The translations under genes and the position numbers were made by a program. Below, in pieces: positions 58,333-64,000 of a stretch of 64,000 bases of DNA (position 1 is the first letter of the stretch; each line of letters begins with the position of its first letter). The stretch covers positions 56,903 through 120,902 of the forward strand of contig JBBSGR010000006.1 of NCBI GenBank assembly GCA_038253945.1. Direction: 5' to 3'. This stretch comes from JBBRYW01 sp038253945. Its GTDB lineage: Bacteria; Actinomycetota; Thermoleophilia; Gaiellales; Gaiellaceae. The notes under the pieces were generated by a model. It had not been told where the DNA came from, did no database searches, and was given only the letters and a program-made list of their open reading frames with translations.

Positions 58333-60507
58333 TTATTCGCGCTTGCCTGTCCTCCTTTTCGAGCCTGAGTCGCCCGATGATCCCGGGCCACTGGCCCGGG
58401 CGGCCCGAGTGATCCGGGCGATCGTGTACACCCCGTTTCGGAACAGCCGTCGCTTCGTGACGGCGGCGCACGGACTCCTTCGGCTTGCGCTTACCGGCAC
58501 CACGAGGAGCTCCACGTCGTACAGGGCTAGGAGATCCTCGCGGCAGCGTCCCTTGGCGGCGCTGGCCCAGAACGACTTGATGTCCTCCGCTCGCTGTCGA
58601 TACACGTCGAGCGAGGCGGAGCTGCTGGGGAAGCTAAAATCCGCCCAGGGAGTCTCGCAGCGGGTCGTGCTGAGGATCGCCGTCAGCGAGTCGAGCGGAG
58701 CGAGCACGACCGCGCCGTTACTACACGGCTTCTTCACTGCTCGCACCATCTGGGCCTGCGCGGGCGGCAAGACGCTCGTCGGTAGGTCGCGCAGGACGCC
58801 GACCAGCTGAACCGTCGAGGGAAGGCTGAGCGCCAGCAGCGCGCAGCCGATCCCGCCGCCGAGCCATTTCCTGTTCGCATTCCAGAGAACCACAACGAGC
58901 TCGACGGCGAAGAACCAGAGCACGTACTTGCTCCCGACGTAGAACCAGATGCCGTTGTCGTATCCCCCCCCGGGCGGCCGCACGCTGACTGCGAGGGTGA
59001 GAAAGAGTCCCAGCAGGGCGAAGACGAATATGAGCACGCGCAGCGAGCCTGGGGCGGGGAGCCGGAACCGGCGAGACAAGAGCCCCGGGAGGGAGAACAG
59101 CCTCATGCCAAGGCTTCCGGCAAGGAAGATCGGAGCGCCGACTGCGACGGTCAAGAGCACTCTTGTCAGAGCTTGCGTCCCATGATCCAAGACGCCGATC
59201 TGCACGAGCAGCGTCGACAGGAAGCCGGCGCCCCCGAGGTGGAACCATCCCTCCCCTCCGGCCTTCGTTGCGAGCGAGATGAAGAGGACGAGCGGGAGGC
59301 TGCACAGGGCGGTTGCGCCGAGGAGGTAGGCGAGATCGAGCCGCCGCCAGCGCCAGTACGCGATTGGCGCCGCGACGGCGAGAGCGCCCAGAACCTGAAT
59401 CGCCGTGAACACCTTGTACTCCCAGAGGAGCGCGAAGCAGAAGGCGGCGACAAGAGCCCATTGCCACCTGCTCGTCTCGACGTAGTGGAACGCGCCGACC
59501 AGGCCGGCCATGAGGAACCCGAGCGCCGGCAGCATCGGGTTCGAAAAGAAGAGCGAGAAGACGGTGGGAACCTGGAAGTACCTCGCAGTCCAGGCTTCGG
59601 AGGAGCCGGACAGGAGCCCGGGCACGAACGAGAAGTCCTCGGCGAACAGGACGAGCGCGACTGCGAGCACGGCCGCGTAGCGCGATTGCAGCCACCTGCG
59701 GCCGAACGAGTACGTGGCGAGGGCGGTCGTCGTGAAGAAGAGGACTGGGTCGAACCGAACCGTGGTGTCGACGACGCCGACACCGGATGCCCGTGAGAGC
59801 ATTGCCCCGGTGGCATCCATGCCGTAGTGGTAGGAGAGCTGGATCCCGGAGAGATAAGGAATGTCCGGCCGCACGGCCTCGGTCAGCTGGCTCGTGACCG
59901 ACAGATGCAGCACGAAATCGAGAGGGTCGGAGAACCTGAGCGATCCGTCCGGCAACGAGACGAAGCTGCCCCAGTAGTACGGAAGCACCGCGTACAGGAG
60001 CAATCCCGCGCCGACAACGCCGAGGAGCAGCAAATGGGCAAGCTCGATTCTCGGTCTCGTGAGAGCTGGAACTCCAAGCCGGCTCCGCCACAGTCGCGCG
60101 GCCACCACGGCGAGCGTCAGGACCCAGACCCAGACGAGCCAGCGAGTCGAGAGCGCGGTGGCCACCCACGAGACCACCGTGCTACTTCCCATGCCGAGAA
60201 CGAGGGAGAGAGCGAGCCGTTCGACGCCGGAGGTGGTGAGGCCAAGGGTGCGGAGGAGAACCGCGCCCGGGAAGTAGCAGAGAACGAGCGCCGCGAGGAA
60301 AAATCTCGGAAACGCCCACGCGGAAGTCCAGTGCGAGAAGACCGCACTTAGTCCGATGACGGCGAGCGCGGGAGCTACGAGAGGCGGCCAGGCAAGCTCC
60401 AACCGCCCCGGCCAGGCCGCCCGGCTGACCGGGCCTGCAGCCGGGTCATGCTGCGCTGGGTTGCTGATCTGCGTGCTCCCGGGCGTCCTGCATGCGGGGG
60501 AGCCCAT
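58333..60507 (-). CDS. Large polytopic membrane protein, unrecognised
   Basis: 724 residues with roughly 13-15 hydrophobic helices and a C-terminal soluble segment of about 150 residues (L-A-P-L-D-S-L-T-A-I). Features: Y-H-Y-G-M-D in the first long outer loop, F-V-P-G-L-L-S, W-E-Y-K-V-F-T-A. It resembles actinobacterial polysaccharide/cell-envelope glycosyltransferase-like membrane proteins (GT-C topology), but no diagnostic motif is present. The first 30 residues look non-conserved, so the start may be later than the ATG at 60507. Same direction as the neighbouring GT-C-like gene. Confidence 0.66.
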   Translation of the reverse strand: MGSPACRTPGSTQISNPAQHDPAAGPVSRAAWPGRLELAWPPLVAPALAVIGLSAVFSHWTSAWAFPRFFLAALVLCYFPGAVLLRTLGLTTSGVERLALSLVLGMGSSTVVSWVATALSTRWLVWVWVLTLAVVAARLWRSRLGVPALTRPRIELAHLLLLGVVGAGLLLYAVLPYYWGSFVSLPDGSLRFSDPLDFVLHLSVTSQLTEAVRPDIPYLSGIQLSYHYGMDATGAMLSRASGVGVVDTTVRFDPVLFFTTTALATYSFGRRWLQSRYAAVLAVALVLFAEDFSFVPGLLSGSSEAWTARYFQVPTVFSLFFSNPMLPALGFLMAGLVGAFHYVETSRWQWALVAAFCFALLWEYKVFTAIQVLGALAVAAPIAYWRWRRLDLAYLLGATALCSLPLVLFISLATKAGGEGWFHLGGAGFLSTLLVQIGVLDHGTQALTRVLLTVAVGAPIFLAGSLGMRLFSLPGLLSRRFRLPAPGSLRVLIFVFALLGLFLTLAVSVRPPGGGYDNGIWFYVGSKYVLWFFAVELVVVLWNANRKWLGGGIGCALLALSLPSTVQLVGVLRDLPTSVLPPAQAQMVRAVKKPCSNGAVVLAPLDSLTAILSTTRCETPWADFSFPSSSASLDVYRQRAEDIKSFWASAAKGRCREDLLALYDVELLVVPVSASRRSPCAAVTKRRLFRNGVYTIARITRAARASGPGSSGDSGSKRRTGKRE

Positions 60508-60631
60508 TGTAAGCGACCACAGCCAGGAGAGCGTTCAGCGGATCTCCACGGACATCAGCGGACGGACGCGGATTGCTACGGACAGCCCGCAAACTACGTG
60601 CTGATGCCACTTCGCGGCTCACCGAGCACTA

Positions 60632-60704
60632 CAGGGGCGAGAGGACTCGAACCTCCAACCCCCGGTTTTGGAGACCGGTGCTCTGCCAGTTGAGCTACGC
60701 CCCT
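60632..60704 (-). tRNA. tRNA-Trp (anticodon CCA)
   Basis: 73 nt in full cloverleaf. The acceptor stem pairs AGGGGCG with CGCCCCT. The D-arm contains GCTCAACTGGCAGAGC and the anticodon loop CTCCAAA, with CCA reading UGG (Trp). The T-arm is GGTTCGAGTCC. No CCA end is encoded. TACAAT at 60724-60729 (minus strand), 20 nt upstream, is a fitting -10. Confidence 0.96.
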
Positions 60705-60723
60705 CGGCGGTCGGGTCAGCGCG

Positions 60724-60729
60724 ATTGTA
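60724..60729 (-). promoter_or_regulatory. -10 element of tRNA-Trp
   Basis: TACAAT read on the minus strand, 19-20 nt before the mature 5' end of the tRNA. No clear -35 at the expected distance. Confidence 0.45.
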
Positions 60730-60757
60730 CTCGCGGCCCGGCGGGCATGAGGCAGGC

Positions 60758-60889
60758 ATGACGGAGAACGAGCACCCGGAGGAGCAGCGCCCGCCGCCTG
60801 CCGAGCCCGATCCCCTGACCGAGGAGCAGGAAGGAAAGGGCTACGGCGAGGATGAGGGCGAGCGCGATTCTGCACTCGAAGCCGAGTAG
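60758..60889 (+). CDS. 43-residue acidic protein
   Basis: M-T-E-N-E-H-P-E-E-Q-R-P-P-P-A-E-P-D to the end D-S-A-L-E-A-E; half of the residues are Glu/Asp/Pro. No fold motif. GAGGCAGG before the ATG supports translation. A 43-codon acidic frame can arise by chance in this GC-rich DNA, so it is tentative. Confidence 0.45.
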   Translation: MTENEHPEEQRPPPAEPDPLTEEQEGKGYGEDEGERDSALEAE

Positions 60890-60899
60890 CGTCGGGGCG

Positions 60900-61076
60900 G
60901 TGAGGGCGCCCTCGCAGCGGCACGCGCTCGGCGTGTTGTTCACCGTGCTCGCGCTCGGGTTCGCGGGCGTCGCCGCGGCCGCCGCCAAGGCAAGCGTCTG
61001 GGTCGTGGCGGTTGCCGCGCTCGCCCTGGCCGCCTGGCTCGCCAGCCTCGCGCGCCAGTCGCTAAAGCGCCGCTAG
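60900..61076 (+). CDS. 58-residue two-helix membrane protein
   Basis: GTG start; R-A-P-S-Q-R-H-A-L-G, then two hydrophobic helices (V-L-F-T-V-L-A-L-G-F-A-G-V and V-W-V-V-A-V-A-A-L-A-L-A-A-W) and a basic end L-K-R-R. Position-conserved small envelope proteins of this type are common in actinobacteria. No family name recognised. 48 nt before the EF-G2-like gene. Confidence 0.6.
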   Translation: MRAPSQRHALGVLFTVLALGFAGVAAAAAKASVWVVAVAALALAAWLASLARQSLKRR

Positions 61077-61124
61077 AGCGCGGGATAAGATCAAGCCACA
61101 GCCATCCCAGGAGGAACGTTCCGC

Positions 61125-63182
61125 ATGCCCTCATTCGAGTCCGAAAAGCTCCGCAACGTCGCCGTCGTCGGTCATCGCGGGACGGGAAAGACCTCGCTGA
61201 TCGAGGCGATGCTGTTCCAGGCCGGCGCGGTGAACCGGCTCGGCTCCGTGGAGCAGGGCTCGACCGTCTCGGACTGGGACGAGGACGAGCAGCGGCGGCA
61301 GATGTCGCTTGCCGCCTCCCTCTGCCATGTCGAATGGCAGGGCAGGAAGATCAATCTCCTCGATACACCGGGCGATCCCGGCTTCCAGGGCGATGCGATC
61401 TCAGCTCTTCGCGTCGTCGAGGGCGCCCTGGTGGTCGTCAGCGGGGTGATGGGCGTCGAGGTTGGAACGGGTCGCCTCTGGAAGCGGGGGGAGGAGCTCG
61501 GGTTGTCGCGGGTCATCTTCGTCAACATGCTCGACCGGGAACGCGCGGACTTCTTCCGGGCACTCGACGGCGCGCAGGCGCAGCTCTCGCCGAAGTGCAT
61601 CGCTGTCGCGCTTCCAATCGGTGCCGAGCACGAGCTGACCGGCGTGGTCGACCTGGTGCACCTTGCCGTCTACACGAGCCCAGAGGGCGGGCGTGAGGGC
61701 GCACCAGGCTCGATTCCCGACGAGCTCGCGGGGCAAGTGCAGGAGTACCGCGAGAAGTTGCTCGACGCCGTCGTCGAGACCGACGAGGGGCTGATGGAGC
61801 GCTACCTCGACGGCCAGGAGCTCGCCGCGGACGAGGTTGCCCACGCGCTGAAGGGCGCCGTTACGCGAGGCGAGATCTTTCCCGTGGCCTGCGGTGTCGC
61901 GACCAAGAACCTCGGGACGACGGCGCTGCTCGACCTGCTCGTCGAGGGCGTTCCCTCGCCTGCCCGCAAGGGCGCGACGATCGAGCTGGACGGTGCCGCG
62001 ACCGGCACGGCCGCCTTCGTCTTCAAGACGATTGCCGACCCGTTCGCCGGAAGGATCAACCTCTTTCGCGTCGTCTCGGGCTCCGTGAAGGGCGACTCGC
62101 AAGTGGTGAACGCGCGGGCGCGCGCGAAGGAGCGGCTGGGGCAGCTGCTCGTCATGCAAGGAAAGGAGCACACGACGACCGAGGAGCTCCGAAGCGGCGA
62201 TCTCGGCGCCGTCGCGAAGCTGAAGGAGACGATGACCGGCGACCTCCTCCTCGACGCCGAGAAGGACGTGCAGCCGCCCGAGATCGGCTTTCCTGAGCCC
62301 GTCATGAGCTTCGCGGTGACGCCGAAGGCAAAAGGCGACGAGGAGAAGATGGGGACGGCGCTTCGCCGGCTTTCCGAGGAGGACCCGACGCTGTCGCTTC
62401 GCCGCGACCAGCAGACCGGCGAGCAGCTGCTCTCCGGCATGAGCCAGATGCACGTGGAGGTGGCGGTCGATCGCCTGCACCGCCGCTTCGGCGTCGACGT
62501 CGACCTGCACCAGCCGCGCGTGCCGTACCTCGAGACGATCAGGCAGGAGTCGCGCGCGCAGGGTCGCTACAAGAAGCAGACCGGCGGCCGCGGGCAGTTC
62601 GGCGATTGTCAGATCGTGCTCGAGCCGCTCGCGGGCCACACGGGATACGAGTTCCTCGATCAGATCGTCGGCGGCGTGATCCCGCACAACTTCCGGCCTG
62701 CGGTCGACAAGGGGATCCAGGAGGCGATGATCCACGGCGAGCTTGCGGGCGCACCGGTGCAAGGCGTCCGGGTTCGGCTCGTCGACGGCTCGTACCACTC
62801 GGTCGACTCATCGGAGATGGCGTTCAAGATCGCCGGCTCGATGGCATTCAAGTCGGCCTACGAGAAAGCGAACCCCGTTCTCCTCGAGCCGATCATGGAC
62901 GTGGAGGTCACGGTCCCCGACGAGGCGGTGGGCGCGGTCAACGGCGACCTCAACTCGCGACGAGGACGCCTGCAGGGGATGGAGCCGGCGGGCGGCATGA
63001 CCACCATTCGTGCGGAGGTGCCGATGGCCGAGATCTTGACGTACTCGCAGTCGCTCACCTCCTTGACGGGTGGGCGCGGCGACTACCATATGCACTTCGT
63101 CCGCTACGAGGAGGTACCGTCGCACATCGCTCAGAAGGTGATCAGCGAGACGAAGAAAGAGCGCGAGGAGGTCAAGGTCTAG
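61125..63182 (+). CDS. Elongation factor G-like protein (EF-G2/FusA2 type)
   Basis: 685 residues, five EF-G domains. G1 is G-H-R-G-T-G-K-T-S (16-24), G3 D-T-P-G-D-P-G-F, G4 N-M-L-D. In true EF-G these read G-H-V/I-D-x-G-K-T, D-T-P-G-H-V-D-F and N-K-M-D. So the catalytic His after D-T-P-G is absent and the Lys of NKxD is Met, which speaks for altered GTPase use. Domain IV (Q-T-G-G-R-G-Q-F-G-D) and V (D-Y-H-M-H-F-V-R-Y-E) are kept. Related FusA2 proteins are non-essential paralogs, some linked to ribosome rescue or stress. AGGAGGA before the ATG. Confidence 0.88.
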   Translation: MPSFESEKLRNVAVVGHRGTGKTSLIEAMLFQAGAVNRLGSVEQGSTVSDWDEDEQRRQMSLAASLCHVEWQGRKINLLDTPGDPGFQGDAISALRVVEGALVVVSGVMGVEVGTGRLWKRGEELGLSRVIFVNMLDRERADFFRALDGAQAQLSPKCIAVALPIGAEHELTGVVDLVHLAVYTSPEGGREGAPGSIPDELAGQVQEYREKLLDAVVETDEGLMERYLDGQELAADEVAHALKGAVTRGEIFPVACGVATKNLGTTALLDLLVEGVPSPARKGATIELDGAATGTAAFVFKTIADPFAGRINLFRVVSGSVKGDSQVVNARARAKERLGQLLVMQGKEHTTTEELRSGDLGAVAKLKETMTGDLLLDAEKDVQPPEIGFPEPVMSFAVTPKAKGDEEKMGTALRRLSEEDPTLSLRRDQQTGEQLLSGMSQMHVEVAVDRLHRRFGVDVDLHQPRVPYLETIRQESRAQGRYKKQTGGRGQFGDCQIVLEPLAGHTGYEFLDQIVGGVIPHNFRPAVDKGIQEAMIHGELAGAPVQGVRVRLVDGSYHSVDSSEMAFKIAGSMAFKSAYEKANPVLLEPIMDVEVTVPDEAVGAVNGDLNSRRGRLQGMEPAGGMTTIRAEVPMAEILTYSQSLTSLTGGRGDYHMHFVRYEEVPSHIAQKVISETKKEREEVKV

Positions 63183-63225
63183 CGACCGGCGGTACGGCTG
63201 GCGGGCGTTCTTCCCCGCAAATCGG

Positions 63226-63231
63226 TATATT
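63226..63231 (+). promoter_or_regulatory. -10 element, probable leaderless start
   Basis: TATATT ends 8 nt before the GTG at 63240 with no Shine-Dalgarno. This is the most AT-rich hexamer between the EF-G2-like gene and the next gene. Confidence 0.45.
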
Positions 63232-63239
63232 CGGCCGCC

Positions 63240-63854
63240 GTGCGCATCCTGGGACAGGCTGTGGCGGGTATTTGCGCGATCTGCGGGCGCTCCTTCCTCA
63301 CGGGCGAGCGGCCGACACGCTTTGCCCCCGAGGGCGAGGAGTTCGTGGATGTCTGCGCGCTCTGTCAGGAGTCGGCGGCGGAGCACGGCTGGCTGAAGGA
63401 AGGCAGCCCGACGACACCGGTCGTTCCGGTCTCGAGGCAGCGGCGCCGGCTCAACCTGGCCGCGATCTTCGGTGACCAGCGGCGGCCGTCGACGCAATCG
63501 CCCGTCGCCTCGGACCCGATTCTGCGGCGGCTGTCGCCCGACGAGCTCGCCGTCGTCGAGGCCGCCGACCTCTTCAACGCGAGCGCCTTTCGGCGCACCA
63601 TCGGCGGCATCGCGAAGAGCCTCGGCGCCCCGCGCGGCAGCATCGTGCCGCTCTCCGGCGTCAACGCGGAGATGGTCGTCACGATCGCCTGGGACCTTTC
63701 GTGGTACCAGTACCGCGTGAGTCTCGACTCGGGCCAGCCGGTCCGGCTCGCCGAGCGCGGCCACGAGCTCGCCGAGCTCTCTCAGGCATATGCGGGCTGG
63801 AATGCGCGTGTCGAGGACGACGGCCGGCTCGTGCCGGACATCGCGCGCGTCTAG
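63240..63854 (+). CDS. Unrecognised protein with zinc CxxC motifs
   Basis: 204 residues, GTG start. The N-terminus has two CxxC pairs: C-A-I-C (12-15) and C-A-L-C (39-42), so a zinc ribbon is likely. The rest is a soluble helical and beta domain (F-R-R-T-I-G-G-I-A-K-S-L-G-A-P-R) ending with W-D-L-S-W-Y-Q-Y-R-V. No family recognised; DNA or RNA binding is possible. Confidence 0.68.
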   Translation: MRILGQAVAGICAICGRSFLTGERPTRFAPEGEEFVDVCALCQESAAEHGWLKEGSPTTPVVPVSRQRRRLNLAAIFGDQRRPSTQSPVASDPILRRLSPDELAVVEAADLFNASAFRRTIGGIAKSLGAPRGSIVPLSGVNAEMVVTIAWDLSWYQYRVSLDSGQPVRLAERGHELAELSQAYAGWNARVEDDGRLVPDIARV

Positions 63855-63909
63855 GCCACACCCCCCTCTCGCTTCTCGTTGGGGTAAAGACGGGCCTGGG
63901 TCGCTGGGG

Positions 63910-64000
63910 TCAGCGCAGTGATGGGGCGCTGCGCCGGTCGGCGATCGCGCGCCGGGTTCCGCGCGGGTGGCCGCCGTTGGCGGTGAGCCAGTCCCGGATC
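63910..64000 (-). CDS. Possible C-terminal fragment of a gene running off the window
   Basis: Read on the minus strand from the right edge, the sequence stays open for 29 codons (I-R-D-W-L-T-A-N-G-G-H-P-R-G-T) and stops at TGA 63912-63910. The basic composition would fit a DNA-binding tail, but there is too little to decide. Confidence 0.3.
   Translation of the reverse strand, partial: IRDWLTANGGHPRGTRRAIADRRSAPSLR

Overview
The window is very GC-rich, uses many GTG and TTG starts, and packs its genes with 1-14 nt overlaps. Gene content fits a soil-type member of the Actinomycetota, most likely class Thermoleophilia (Gaiellales or Solirubrobacterales relatives). Signs are FusA2-like EF-G, an MFS transporter fused to a cNMP-binding domain, BrkB/DUF3618/holin-like membrane operons, Ku, an ECF sigma factor with a fused zinc finger, and Pro-rich secreted proteins. 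The class-level placement is inference; the phylum is fairly safe.

Layout. 1-6.6 kb: a secreted GH15 glucoamylase-like enzyme cut by the window edge, a damaged methyltransferase, a LemA/DUF2207 membrane pair and two tandem methyltransferase paralogs. 6.7-10.2 kb: pheST with a possible leader-peptide attenuator. 10.3-13.5 kb: a three-domain cupredoxin protein and a five-gene membrane operon on the minus strand. 13.6-24 kb: argR; a protein made of two duplicated halves with a PRC-barrel-like partner; a 2-oxoacid dehydrogenase operon (E1 alpha, E1 beta, E2) followed by VOC, kinase and GNAT genes; then two toxin-antitoxin pairs around a wrecked DUF4037 gene; then the E3 gene lpdA. 24-27 kb: an MFS gene divergent from an ECF sigma factor fused to a zinc finger, a membrane helix and a Pro-rich tail. 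27.4-30.7 kb: hisC, meaB, ilvA. 30.7-35.4 kb: hydrolase, persulfide dioxygenase-rhodanese, acyl-CoA dehydrogenase and leucyl aminopeptidase, all minus.

35.5-41 kb holds the most unusual cluster. An overlapping SCP2, intracellular S8 protease and GAF operon ends in a shared terminator. Facing it is a 72-residue acidic peptide built of pentapeptide repeats (V-Q-E-D-G and M/V-L-E-D-A). An MFS-cNMP fusion and an M16 zinc peptidase follow, then a 344-nt block of palindromic repeats.

41.4-49.6 kb is a minus-strand group consistent with leucine/isovalerate catabolism: biotin carboxylase-BCCP, enoyl-CoA hydratase and a methylcrotonyl-CoA carboxylase-like beta subunit. Interleaved are MFS, cupin and CrtI-like oxidoreductase genes. 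49.7-54.6 kb: two paralogous secreted CAP-domain proteins flank superoxide dismutase, a small tRNA-binding-domain protein and an intact IS481-family element whose transposase stop codon lies in the CTAG target duplication. 54.7-64 kb: a zinc-ribbon peptide, a Ku pseudogene, a secreted M28 peptidase, two large polytopic membrane proteins, tRNA-Trp(CCA), two small proteins, an EF-G2-like factor and a zinc-motif protein.

Several genes (argR, hisC, E1 alpha, the first antitoxin, the last complete gene) lack a Shine-Dalgarno but have a TANNNT hexamer 6-8 nt before the start codon, the usual picture of leaderless transcription in actinobacteria. No CRISPR array, rRNA or prophage is visible.
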